From Paenibacillus albus (lineage in GTDB: Bacteria; Bacillota; Bacilli; Paenibacillales; Paenibacillaceae), in the NCBI RefSeq assembly GCF_003952225.1, contig NZ_CP034437.1, forward strand, positions 3,594,001 through 3,658,000: a DNA stretch of 64,000 bases, in the 5' to 3' direction. The position numbers were made by a program, and so were the translations under genes. The notes under the pieces are model-generated. The model was given only the letters and a program-made list of their open reading frames with translations, was not told where the DNA came from and did no database searches. Positions 8,893 through 16,954 of this stretch are shown one piece after another (position 1 is the stretch's first letter; every line of letters begins with the position of its first letter).

Positions 8893-9891
8893 GTGAAGCA
8901 GAACATACGCATTGCTTTAGGCCAAATGCAAGAGCTGACTCATGAAACGATGACTTACGCCAGGCAGCTTGGCGTATCGAGTGTCCAGCTTAATACCCCG
9001 AATATTCCTGGCGAAGCGTGTTGGTCGTATGAGGACCTGTATGCGATTAAGAAGACCTGCGATGACAATGGATTGTTCTTGGAGTCCATTGAGAATGTCC
9101 CGATTCGGTTCTATGACAAGATCATGCTCGGACTGCCTGGCAGAGATGAGCAAATCGAGAACTACCGTACGATTATCCGTCATATGGGACGTGCTGGAAT
9201 TCCTGTGCTCGGACACCACTTCATGCCGAATTTCGTTTGGCGGACGTCCTCCGAGCCGGGTCGGGGAGGAGCTTTATGTACGGCCTTCGACCTTGAAGCA
9301 GCAGCAAGCGGCATCAACCAGGTAAAGTATGCGGCCAATCGGGAAGTTAGGATACCGGACGAGTCGGTGATGTGGGACAATTATGCGTATTTCTTGAATG
9401 CAGTTATCCCTGTAGCCGAAGAGGCTGGCGTACGGCTTGCTCTGCACCCTGATGATCCACCGGTTGCTATGCTAGACGGAACGGCGAGAATTTTCTATAA
9501 AGTAGAAAATTTCAAGAGGGCGGAGGCCATTGCGGACAGTGAGGCATGGGGCTTGAATCTATGCTTGGGCTGCTGTTCGGAAATGGTATACGGCGCAGCG
9601 AATGTGATGGAGATGATCCGCTATTTTGGCCCGCGGAACAAAATCTGTTATGTTCATTTCCGCGATGTTCAGGGCACGATGCCGAAGTTCCAGGAATGCT
9701 TCCTCGGCGAAGGAAACTATCATCCCGCAGAAGTGCTGCTGGAGCTGAAACGGTCCGGATTCACAGGCTTCTTGATGGACGATCACGTACCGAGCGTCAT
9801 CAACGATTCACCATGGGGCCACCGCGCACGCGCGCATGCCGTTGGGTATATGCAGGGACTGTTGAACGCGCTGGAATTGATTGAGCGGTAG
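8893..9891 (+). CDS. uxuA: Mannonate dehydratase-like TIM-barrel enzyme
   Basis: A 332-residue protein with the UxuA/xylose-isomerase-like TIM barrel. It would dehydrate D-mannonate to 2-keto-3-deoxygluconate in hexuronate breakdown. Motifs include LGHHFMPNFVWRTS, RLALHPDDPP (metal-binding His/Asp), LCLGCCSEM, YVHFRDVQG and MDDHVPSVINDS, matching metal ligands of the family. It is shorter than E. coli UxuA (about 394) and resembles the shorter Bacillales/Clostridial form. The start is GTG 8893 with only a weak upstream GGATGG. No other hexuronate genes are adjacent, so pathway role is inferred from family. Confidence 0.8.
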   Translation: MKQNIRIALGQMQELTHETMTYARQLGVSSVQLNTPNIPGEACWSYEDLYAIKKTCDDNGLFLESIENVPIRFYDKIMLGLPGRDEQIENYRTIIRHMGRAGIPVLGHHFMPNFVWRTSSEPGRGGALCTAFDLEAAASGINQVKYAANREVRIPDESVMWDNYAYFLNAVIPVAEEAGVRLALHPDDPPVAMLDGTARIFYKVENFKRAEAIADSEAWGLNLCLGCCSEMVYGAANVMEMIRYFGPRNKICYVHFRDVQGTMPKFQECFLGEGNYHPAEVLLELKRSGFTGFLMDDHVPSVINDSPWGHRARAHAVGYMQGLLNALELIER

Positions 9892-9910
9892 CGTGCTTCG
9901 CAACGAAATG

Positions 9911-10447
9911 GAGGCTGAGAGCGGGAAAATCCTCTCTCAAAGCAGAGAAAACCGCGCATCGCGGCGAAACGGAGGCTGAAGAGAGGGAAAAGCCACTCTC
10001 AGCGCCGAAATTGCCGAGAAAACGGTTTGAGAGAGGGAAAACCCTCTCTCAAACCATAGAAAACCGCGCTTCGCGGCGAAACGGAGGCTGAGAGCGGGAA
10101 AAGCCTCTCTCAGCGCCGGGATCGCCGAGAAAACGGTTTGAGAGAGGCAAAACCCTCTCTCAAACCATAGAAAACCGCGCTTCGCGGTGAAACGGAGGCT
10201 GAAGAGAGGGAAAAAGCCTCTCTCAGCGCCGAAATCGCCGAGAAAACGGTTTGAGAGCGGGAAAACCCTCTCTCAAACCATAGAAAACCACGCATCGCGG
10301 CGAAACGGAGGCTGAGAGCGGAAAAAGCCTCTCTCAGCGCCGAAATTGCCGAGAAAACGGTTTGAGAGCGGGAAAACCCTCTCTCAAACCATAGAAAACC
10401 GTGCTTCGCGGCGAAATGGTTCGAGAGCGGGAAAACCCTCTCTCAGC
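9911..10447. repeat. 112-bp composite hairpin repeat array 2
   Basis: The landmark GAGGCTGA recurs at 9911, 9972, 10084, 10195 and 10308, i.e. one half-unit step of 61 then steps of 112, 111 and 113. Each unit has two half-units ending in GAGAG...CTCTC hairpins such as GAGAGCGGGAAAACCCTCTCTC. The spacers (ACCGCGCTTCGCGGCGAAACGG and CGCCGAAATCGCCGAGAAAACGG) align with the two spacers of the array at 630-990, so both arrays are the same family with diverged spacer sequence. No open frame here looks like a gene. Confidence 0.87.
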
Positions 10448-10475
10448 CCTAACCCTCGCACGGCTACTAATAGCG

Positions 10476-10511
10476 AAAGCAACCAATCTCTATGGGATTG
10501 GTTGCTTTTTT
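10476..10511 (+). terminator. Intrinsic terminator
   Basis: AAAGCAACCAATC / GATTGGTTGCTTTTTT hairpin with a T6 tail, directly after repeat array 2. It could end any transcript running through the array from uxuA. Confidence 0.88.
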
Positions 10512-10722
10512 GGTGATTAAGGAAATTAAAGTTCGTAAGTGGAAAATAAAGTGTGTTAGTCGAACTTGGAATTTTATAGGCTAGACCTTTGCATAGCTCG
10601 GCATTTGATAGTTAGAAAGAAGAGAAAATCAACAACTACTATGATTTTGTCTAATTATGAATTATTGATGAAGGCAGAAATGAAAATAATGAGAATATAT
10701 TAAGGTTCCCATCCGTTATGCC
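10512..10722. other. AT-rich intergenic stretch with no recognised feature
   Basis: About 210 bp, markedly AT-rich, between the terminator and the siderophore-transport promoter. I see no gene, hairpin or repeat. A stretch at about 10679-10701 (AATGAAAATAATGAGAATA) vaguely resembles a degraded Fur box, too weakly to call. Confidence 0.5.
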
Positions 10723-10771
10723 TTGACATATTTAATTTCATTTAATAATATGAATGAAAATGATTATCAAT
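10723..10771 (+). promoter_or_regulatory. Sigma-A promoter with overlapping Fur box
   Basis: TTGACA at 10723-10728, a 17-bp spacer and TATAAT-like TAATAT at 10746-10751 form an almost ideal promoter. TGAAAATGATTATCA at 10755-10769 matches the Fur 7-1-7 consensus TGATAATNATTATCA at all but one position, and covers the expected transcription start. Iron repression of the downstream importer is therefore expected. Confidence 0.9.
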
Positions 10772-10800
10772 TGCATCTGGCGGAAGAGGGGACTTTTATC

Positions 10801-11862
10801 ATGTTTAAAAGTATTAAAATGCAAAAATGGGTTGGAAGTGTAACTGTTGTTGCAGCAGTTGCAGTAGGACTGATGGGTTGTTCATCGAACAATAACGGGA
10901 ATGAACAGGGAACGACTGGGAATTCTAACAAAGCAGCCAATTCAGCTACAGATACCGCAACAAATACAGCGAACAACACAACAACGAAATTTGATGCTAC
11001 TGTTGATACGAAGTTTGGTCAAATACACATCACAGAACAACCGAAACGAATTGTCGCACTTGGCTGGGGCGATGCTGAAACAGCGCTTAGCCTTGGCGTA
11101 GAGCCAATTGGCGCAAGCGACTGGCTTGCTTTTGGCGGAGAAGGCGTAGGTCCATGGATGAAAGGTGCTTACAAAACAGCTCCTAAGATTCTAGGTACAA
11201 CTGAGCTTGATTATGAGCAAATCGCGGCGCTTAAACCGGATTTGATTCTAGATACGAAGTCTTCAGGTGATGATGCTCGTTATAAGCGTCTATCCGAAAT
11301 CGCTACGACTGTCGGAGTACCAGCTGACGGTGATAGCTACCTGACAAGCACGAACGAACAAGTGGAAATGATTGCGAAAGCGCTCGGTAAGGAAAATGAA
11401 GGCGAAGCATTGTTAAAGCAGGTCGATGATGCGTTTGCTAAAGCGGCTAGCGAAAATCCGGAATTTGCAAACAAATCGGTTGTTGTAGCTGCATACTCCT
11501 CTGATGGCTTCGGCGCTTATGTAAAAGGAGACGCTCGCGTAGACTTCATGACACGTCTTGGTTTCAAGAACAAAGAAGCTGTTGAGAAGCTAGCTAACGG
11601 TAACTTCTATATTAAAGTTTCCGATGAGCAGTTAGACCTTCTGGATGCGGATGCGACTGTTGTTATGCCGATCTGGATCGATCCAAAAGAAATCACGAAC
11701 AATAAACTGTTCCAGAAAATCCCGTCCGTCGTTGACGGCAGATCGATTATTCTTGATACAGACACAGCTAACGCCTTCTCCACAGGCACGGTTCCATCCT
11801 TATTGTGGACGATCGATCATCTCCCTGCACAGATCAAAGCACTTGTAAAAGCTGGAGCGTGA
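10801..11862 (+). CDS. Iron-siderophore ABC transporter substrate-binding lipoprotein
   Basis: A FecB/FhuD-type class III binding protein that would capture ferric siderophore at the outer face of the membrane. The signal peptide ends in a lipobox, VGLMGC, with Cys27 as the lipidated residue, then a Ser/Asn/Thr-rich linker (about 28-65). The mature domain starts DTKFGQIHITEQPKRIVAL, typical of the family, and contains LKPDLILDTKSS. ATG 10801 is chosen (GAGGGG 9 nt upstream); a longer frame reaching TTG 10723 would begin inside the -35 box and is rejected. First gene of a four-gene importer operon. Confidence 0.92.
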   Translation: MFKSIKMQKWVGSVTVVAAVAVGLMGCSSNNNGNEQGTTGNSNKAANSATDTATNTANNTTTKFDATVDTKFGQIHITEQPKRIVALGWGDAETALSLGVEPIGASDWLAFGGEGVGPWMKGAYKTAPKILGTTELDYEQIAALKPDLILDTKSSGDDARYKRLSEIATTVGVPADGDSYLTSTNEQVEMIAKALGKENEGEALLKQVDDAFAKAASENPEFANKSVVVAAYSSDGFGAYVKGDARVDFMTRLGFKNKEAVEKLANGNFYIKVSDEQLDLLDADATVVMPIWIDPKEITNNKLFQKIPSVVDGRSIILDTDTANAFSTGTVPSLLWTIDHLPAQIKALVKAGA

Positions 11863-11867
11863 ATCCG

Positions 11868-12923
11868 GTGACATTGGCAAAACAGCCTGCGAACGATAGA
11901 GGACAAGCACAGACGATTTCTTCCATGCAGACAAAGCGAATAACAGGTTTTATTATCGCATTAATCTTGCTTGCAGCTGCTGTGTGTTTGAGTCTTATGA
12001 TCGGCGCGAAACGATTGTCCATTGAGACAGTTTGGCAGGCGCTGTTTTCCAATACCGACAGTTACGAACACCGAGTGATTCTAGACTCTAGATTACCTCG
12101 AACGCTCCTTGCTCTCGCCGTTGGTCCGGCATTCGGACTGGCGGGGGCGCTCATTCAGGCGTTAACGCGAAATCCATTGGCTGACCCCGGCATTCTTGGC
12201 GTGAGTGCAGGGGCAGCCTTTGCTGTTGCTATAGGGGTCGGAGTTTTCTCGGTCGGTACACTGTCTGGATACGTGGGATTCGCGCTTGTCGGTGCTATGG
12301 CAGCGACGATTATTGTCTATATTATTGGTGGCGGCGCCGGCAAGAAAGCACCGACGCCTATTCAGCTAACGCTTGCTGGCGTAGCATTAGGCGCTGCACT
12401 GAGCGGTATAACGACGGCGATGACGCTAATGAACAGCGAGGCATTCTCGCGAATGCTTAACTGGACAGTCGGAACGTTGACACGTAAAAGTATTGGCGAC
12501 ATCTGGATCGTGCTGCCGCTGCTAGTCATTGGTGCTATAGCAGCATTAATCATTTCTCCAGCACTTAATGCCATTGCTTTTGGAGAAGACCGTGCATCTT
12601 CACTGGGTGTTAACATCACGTTGATTCGCATTGTTGGTCTGATTGCGATTACTTTACTCGCCGGAGGGGCGACAGCCATTGCTGGACCAATTGGCTTCCT
12701 CGGCCTAATGGTGCCGCACTGTGTACGATGGTTTGTAGGTCCAAGTCAACCCTGGATTTTCTTATATTCGTTAGCCATTGCGCCACTGCTGCTGTTGGTT
12801 GCAGATGTGATTGGTAGGGTTGTTATCTCACCTACCGAAGTACCGGTTGGTATTATTATGGGCTTTATTGGTGCTCCAATTTTAATCATCCTTGTTCGCC
12901 GCCGTTCGGCGAGCAAGTTATAA
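11868..12923 (+). CDS. FecCD-type iron-siderophore permease, first subunit
   Basis: A FecCD/BtuC-family permease with about nine hydrophobic segments. Family motifs are LPRTLLALAVGPAFGLAGALIQALTRNPLADPGILGVSAGA near the N-terminus and GFLGLMVPH plus GRVVISPTEVPVGIIMGFIGAP near the C-terminus. It forms the membrane channel with the next gene. The start is uncertain: GTG 11868 has GGAG 10 nt upstream, GTG 11859 overlaps the preceding stop, and ATG 11925 would still leave the first transmembrane helix intact. Confidence 0.9.
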   Translation: MTLAKQPANDRGQAQTISSMQTKRITGFIIALILLAAAVCLSLMIGAKRLSIETVWQALFSNTDSYEHRVILDSRLPRTLLALAVGPAFGLAGALIQALTRNPLADPGILGVSAGAAFAVAIGVGVFSVGTLSGYVGFALVGAMAATIIVYIIGGGAGKKAPTPIQLTLAGVALGAALSGITTAMTLMNSEAFSRMLNWTVGTLTRKSIGDIWIVLPLLVIGAIAALIISPALNAIAFGEDRASSLGVNITLIRIVGLIAITLLAGGATAIAGPIGFLGLMVPHCVRWFVGPSQPWIFLYSLAIAPLLLLVADVIGRVVISPTEVPVGIIMGFIGAPILIILVRRRSASKL

Positions 12924-12981
12924 GGCGTCAAGGTTACGAGATCGTGAGAGGCTTTGAAAGCAAGAAGGAGTGATTATTGCA

Positions 12982-14028
12982 ATGCCTCCTATTCACTTCG
13001 GCAGGCGTTACATACGTACGAGAAGGTTTATGAAGCTGCGAGTCGATGCTAAAAGTTTTTCGATAGCGACTGCGCTTCTTATAGCAGCATTAGCGCTTGC
13101 GTTATACGGATTAATGAGCGGAACCATGTCTTTAAGTATCCATGAGGTATTCTCTGCTTTTAGCGGTGACGCTGCCAAGATGACGAGAACGGTTGTTATT
13201 GAATGGCGCTTACCGCGGGTTATAGCAGCTATTGTTTTCGGAGCAGGTTTAAGTGTTAGCGGAGCAATCTTTCAATCCATAACACGCAATCCCTTGGGAT
13301 CTCCTGATATCATCGGGTTTACATCTGGCTCATACACAGGTGCATTAATTGCTATGCTTATGGTGGGATCGACATCGTTTATTGGCATTGCGGGAGGGGC
13401 ACTTATTGGCGGCTTCGCGACAGCCGTACTGATTTACCTCTTGGCGTTTCGCAAGGGTACACACGGGTTCAGGCTTATCATTGTTGGTGTTGCGGCTTCT
13501 ACGATCTTGAGCAGCTTGAATGCCGTGCTGCTGCTGCGAAGCAAAGCAGAAGTTGCATTGACTGCAGCAGCATGGGGAGTCGGTTCGTTGAATGGGATTA
13601 GCTGGTCTCAGTCTACTCCTGCTATGCTGGCCGTCATTCTGTTCTTGTTGTTCGCCGCTATGAGCGGTAGATCTTTGCGGGCGATGGAACTTGGAGACGA
13701 TGCAGCAAAGGCGCACGGAATAAACGTAGAACGTTCACGTATTCTACTTATATTAATAGCTGTTGTCTTAACGGCAGCTCCTACTGCTGTCATGGGGCCT
13801 GTTAGCTTTATTGCTTTGGCAGCCCCGCAGATTGCTCTTCGATTAACCAAGTCTGCTCAGAGCTTTGGTCCTGTAGCGATGATGGGAGCATTCTTGATGC
13901 TAGCGTCAGATCTTGTGGCCCAACGGATCGTACCAGGTACGATTCTTCCAGTCGGTGTAGTAACGCTATCGTTAGGTGGATTATATCTTGTAGGTGTTCT
14001 GTTTAGACAAGCTCGTCGAGCATCGTAA
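12982..14028 (+). CDS. FecCD-type iron-siderophore permease, second subunit
   Basis: Second FecCD permease, partner of the preceding one. It shows LPRVIAAIVFGAGLSVSGAIFQ, TRNPLGSPDIIGFTSGSY and GPVSFIALAAPQIA, plus the terminal VPGTILPVGVVTLSLGG. ATG 12982 lies 11 nt after AAGGAG (12965-12970); GTG 12970 overlaps that site and is unlikely. ATG 13030 is another possible start. It follows the first permease by 58 bp and precedes the ATPase by 18 bp. Confidence 0.9.
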   Translation: MPPIHFGRRYIRTRRFMKLRVDAKSFSIATALLIAALALALYGLMSGTMSLSIHEVFSAFSGDAAKMTRTVVIEWRLPRVIAAIVFGAGLSVSGAIFQSITRNPLGSPDIIGFTSGSYTGALIAMLMVGSTSFIGIAGGALIGGFATAVLIYLLAFRKGTHGFRLIIVGVAASTILSSLNAVLLLRSKAEVALTAAAWGVGSLNGISWSQSTPAMLAVILFLLFAAMSGRSLRAMELGDDAAKAHGINVERSRILLILIAVVLTAAPTAVMGPVSFIALAAPQIALRLTKSAQSFGPVAMMGAFLMLASDLVAQRIVPGTILPVGVVTLSLGGLYLVGVLFRQARRAS

Positions 14029-14046
14029 TATGTGAGCGGAAAGTAG

Positions 14047-14901
14047 TTGAACCAGCATATGAAGACAATAACGGCCAACGTTCAGAACGCTGCTCCGACT
14101 GAGAGCGAGACGCGGCTTCGGACAGAAAACATTACGATTAAATATGATGATCGGGTCATATCCCGGAACTTATCGCTATCCATACCGGATGGCTCATATA
14201 CAGTTATCGTTGGACCTAATGCTTGCGGCAAATCAACTCTGCTGCGTACGTTATCCAAACTTCTGAAGCCTACCGAAGGGCAAGTTCTGTTGGATGGGAA
14301 AGGGATCTCGACTTATAAGTCCAAGGAAGTTGCTCGTAAGCTTGGTTTTTTGCCACAATCATCGACGGCTCCGGAGGGCATTACAGTAGCGAACTTGGTG
14401 GCTCATGGTCGCTATCCATACCAAAGCTTCATCAGACAGTGGACGGATGATGATGAAGAGGCCGTTGCATCCGCAATGAGGCTTACGGATACGAGTGAGC
14501 TCTCGCACCGTTTTGTCGATGAGCTGTCCGGGGGTCAGAGGCAGCGTGTCTGGGTTGCAATGGCGCTTGCACAACAAACGCCATTACTGCTTCTTGACGA
14601 ACCAACGACATATTTGGATATCGCACATCAGATCGAATTGCTTGAGCTATTCAAAGATTTGAACGAGCAGGGGCGGACGATAGTTGCGGTTCTTCACGAT
14701 TTGAATCATGCAGCGAGATATGCTACGCATATGATTGCCATGAAAAATGGTCAAGTAGTGGGGCAAGGGCATCCGCGTGAGGTTGTCACAGAGAGAATGG
14801 TCGAGGACGTATTTGGATTAAAATGTAAAATTATTGATGATCCGGTTTCGCATACTCCGCTTGTTGTTCCTTTAGGGAGAGAACGTCCTAGTGATCACTG
14901 A
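14047..14901 (+). CDS. Iron-siderophore ABC transporter ATP-binding protein
   Basis: FecE/FhuC-type ATPase that powers the importer. Walker A is GPNACGKST, the signature is LSGGQRQRVWVAMALAQ, Walker B is LLLLDEPTTYLD, and the switch is AVLHDLNHA. It starts with TTG 14047 or, four codons later, ATG 14059; the GGAAAG upstream does not decide between them. A modest hairpin (GCCACC / GGTGGC) follows at 14924-14950. Confidence 0.93.
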   Translation: MNQHMKTITANVQNAAPTESETRLRTENITIKYDDRVISRNLSLSIPDGSYTVIVGPNACGKSTLLRTLSKLLKPTEGQVLLDGKGISTYKSKEVARKLGFLPQSSTAPEGITVANLVAHGRYPYQSFIRQWTDDDEEAVASAMRLTDTSELSHRFVDELSGGQRQRVWVAMALAQQTPLLLLDEPTTYLDIAHQIELLELFKDLNEQGRTIVAVLHDLNHAARYATHMIAMKNGQVVGQGHPREVVTERMVEDVFGLKCKIIDDPVSHTPLVVPLGRERPSDH

Positions 14902-14923
14902 TAATTCCATAATAAATGAAGTG

Positions 14924-14950
14924 GCCACCGGCAATTAGGTGGCTATTTAT
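14924..14950 (+). terminator. Weak intrinsic terminator
   Basis: GCCACC / GGTGGC stem followed by TATTTATTTAT. Short stem, so read-through into the fur gene is possible. Confidence 0.5.
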
Positions 14951-14986
14951 TTATAGCTTGTGCGAATAGGAGAGTGAACTCACTCT

Positions 14987-15436
14987 ATGATTCCGGATAA
15001 ACTTGTCTCGATAAACGATTTATTAATTAAAAGCGGTACGAAGTTAACTTGGCAGAGAAAAGCTTTAATTCGCTTTTTGATTGATCATCCAGATGAATAT
15101 TTCAATACCGAAGAAATTTATGATCGTGTTCGGATTATGTATCCTGCGATCGGAAGAGCTACAATTTATCGGAATATGGAGTTGTATACAGGTTTAAGAT
15201 TTGTAGAGAAGATGACTTACGAATCTAAAATAACCAGATATCGACTTCGACGAGATGAACAACAAATGCTGCATAATTTGTTATGTCTGCGATGTAAAAA
15301 AGTGAAAGTTGTTCAAGCAGACTGGGCACAAGAAATGTCGATGCAGCTGCTTAAAGAGCATGGTTTTAGCGTACTTAATCATCAATTAACTTTTACTGGT
15401 TTCTTTCAAAATTGTAATGATGAAGGTTGTCTTTAG
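14987..15436 (+). CDS. fur: Fur family transcriptional regulator
   Basis: A 149-residue Fur-type metalloregulator. The winged helix occupies residues about 10-85, with LTWQRKALIRFLIDHPDEYFNTEEIY and the recognition region GRATIYRNMELY. The dimerisation part has CLRC (structural zinc site first pair) and a second cysteine pair CNDEGC at the very C-terminus. The Fur-family HHxHxxC stretch is replaced by MLHNLLCLRC, so metal site 2 looks reduced; a specialised paralog or PerR/Zur-like relative is possible. It follows the siderophore importer and probably reports iron status. A close paralog with a frameshift lies at 37650. Confidence 0.85.
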   Translation: MIPDKLVSINDLLIKSGTKLTWQRKALIRFLIDHPDEYFNTEEIYDRVRIMYPAIGRATIYRNMELYTGLRFVEKMTYESKITRYRLRRDEQQMLHNLLCLRCKKVKVVQADWAQEMSMQLLKEHGFSVLNHQLTFTGFFQNCNDEGCL

Positions 15437-15494
15437 GGTAAGCTTACGCCCAAAGAACAGAAGAACTATAAGAAAACGATTTATGAAGTCTAAG

Positions 15495-15524
15495 GAGAGT
15501 CATGACTGTGTCATGGCTCTTTTC
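15495..15524 (+). terminator. Intrinsic terminator after fur
   Basis: AGAGTCATGAC / GTCATGGCTCTTTTC hairpin with a 3-nt loop and a short T-tract. Confidence 0.8.
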
Positions 15525-15561
15525 TATTTAATTCGAGTAGTCTCGAGTAGTTATGAAGAAT

Positions 15562-15589
15562 TTAATCATCACTTAAGATTTTTTTTATA
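15562..15589 (+). promoter_or_regulatory. Putative response-regulator site (TTAAKA type), copy a
   Basis: Half-sites TTAATC (15562), TTAAGA (15573) and TTTATA (15584) are spaced 11 bp apart, as in six other places in the window. The position expected for a -10 (15610) reads TGCTTA, which is poor, so this copy is weaker than those before uppP or dedA. It lies 50-78 bp before the COG4705 gene. Confidence 0.55.
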
Positions 15590-15639
15590 GTTATCGTTTA
15601 ATCTACGAATGCTTACACCGTTCAAAAAGGGGGAATAAG

Positions 15640-16842
15640 ATGTCAGCAAATCAAAGCCAATTCAAATCATTGCTGAGCAAGGTACCGGAAGTCACGGTTT
15701 TCTTCTGGATCATCAAAGTACTTTGCACGACAGTGGGAGAGACTTTCTCGGATTTCTTAAACGTAAACCTAGGATGGGGGTTAACACTTACCACTATCAT
15801 CATGGGTATCGCATTTGCAATTGTATTGTTTCTACAATTCAAAGCAACGAAGTATATACCGTTCATTTACTGGTTAACCGTCGTTTTGATTAGCGTATTT
15901 GGTACTCTGGTTACCGATAACTTAACGGATTCCATGGGCGTGCCGCTTGAACTTAGTACAATCGTATTCAGCGTATTACTCGGCCTAACATTTCTGTTCT
16001 GGTATCTAAGTGAAAAGACTCTCTCCATTCATTCCATTTACTCGAGGAAAAGAGAGGCCTTCTATTGGCTCACCATTCTGTTCACCTTTGCGCTAGGAAC
16101 CGCTGTAGGTGATCTCTTCTCCGAACAGCTTGGCCTAGGTTACTTAAAGACGGGAATCACCGTACTAGTCATCATCGCTGCTGCGTTCGTGGCGTGGAAG
16201 CTGAAGCTCAATGAAATCTTGGCTTTCTGGGTTGCCTATATTCTTACTCGACCTCTAGGCGCTTCTCTTGGCGACTACTTATCGCAATCCAAGAAGAATG
16301 GCGGGCTAGAGTTAGGGACAACAGGTACAAGTATTATATTCCTTATCGCAATAGTTGCTATAATCATCTTCCTAGCCGTTAGTAAAATGGATATCATCTC
16401 GAAGAGTGAAACCGCTCCGATTAAGCCATCAATTGGCAATCAAAAGAACGTCTTCATTCAAACAATTGCGGTACTCGTGATATTCGTTACTGTAGGCATT
16501 GTTGGTTATAATTGGTGCAATACTAACATCGTTCCTGAAGTCGATTCTTCGCAAACGACATTGAGCGGACAATTAAATGATTTTATTGTGATCGAGAATG
16601 ATATGGTCAGCGCAGTCCAAGCAAACGACTTCGCCAAAGCGAAGTCCAGGGCGGATGATCTGGAGCATGACTGGGACGTTGCTCAGGCTAAGCTCCGCAA
16701 GATTGACCGGAAGACATGGACGCAAATTGATGGTACGATTGATGATGTATTAGCTGCCAACCGTTCCAAGAGCCCGAATGCGGACAAATGCAAGACTACG
16801 CTTGATGATTCGCTCCAAGTGTTGAATGAATCAAATAAATAA
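15640..16842 (+). CDS. COG4705/DUF347-type membrane protein with added extracytoplasmic helical domain
   Basis: A 400-residue protein. Residues about 1-260 hold eight or so transmembrane segments arranged as internal repeats, with the recurring FFWIIKVLCTTVGETFSDF / YWLTILFTFALGTAVGDL / AYILTRPLGASLGDYL pattern typical of COG4705 (DUF347). A further transmembrane helix at about 270-290 is followed by about 105 hydrophilic, helix-prone residues (DFIVIENDMVSAVQAND, FAKAKSRADDLEHDWD). The paralog at 24900 lacks this tail. GGGGGAAT precedes the ATG. Function of the family is not established to my knowledge; its placement under an envelope-type site suggests an envelope role. Confidence 0.8.
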   Translation: MSANQSQFKSLLSKVPEVTVFFWIIKVLCTTVGETFSDFLNVNLGWGLTLTTIIMGIAFAIVLFLQFKATKYIPFIYWLTVVLISVFGTLVTDNLTDSMGVPLELSTIVFSVLLGLTFLFWYLSEKTLSIHSIYSRKREAFYWLTILFTFALGTAVGDLFSEQLGLGYLKTGITVLVIIAAAFVAWKLKLNEILAFWVAYILTRPLGASLGDYLSQSKKNGGLELGTTGTSIIFLIAIVAIIIFLAVSKMDIISKSETAPIKPSIGNQKNVFIQTIAVLVIFVTVGIVGYNWCNTNIVPEVDSSQTTLSGQLNDFIVIENDMVSAVQANDFAKAKSRADDLEHDWDVAQAKLRKIDRKTWTQIDGTIDDVLAANRSKSPNADKCKTTLDDSLQVLNESNK

Positions 16843-16864
16843 CTGGCTATACAGGATCTATAGG

Positions 16865-16893
16865 AGAAGCCGCAGGAAGTGCGGCTTCTTCTT
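16865..16893 (+). terminator. Intrinsic terminator
   Basis: AGAAGCCGCA / TGCGGCTTCT hairpin with a GGAAG loop and TTCTTCT tail. Confidence 0.88.
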
Positions 16894-16954
16894 CTGTTCG
16901 TAGATCCGGCAAGTACGAATGACAGCAGACGGCATTCAGTGGAGGAAGACGTTC

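Noticed and set aside
10110..10295. Minus-strand open frame inside repeat array 2
   Set aside because: Translation of the hairpin repeat; no start site or homology.
9911..10447. Possible CRISPR array
   Set aside because: Repeats are long hairpin composites, spacers are conserved between units, and no cas genes are present.
10723..10800. Upstream extension of the siderophore-binding protein from TTG 10723
   Set aside because: It would start inside the -35 box and place 26 residues before a perfect lipoprotein signal.
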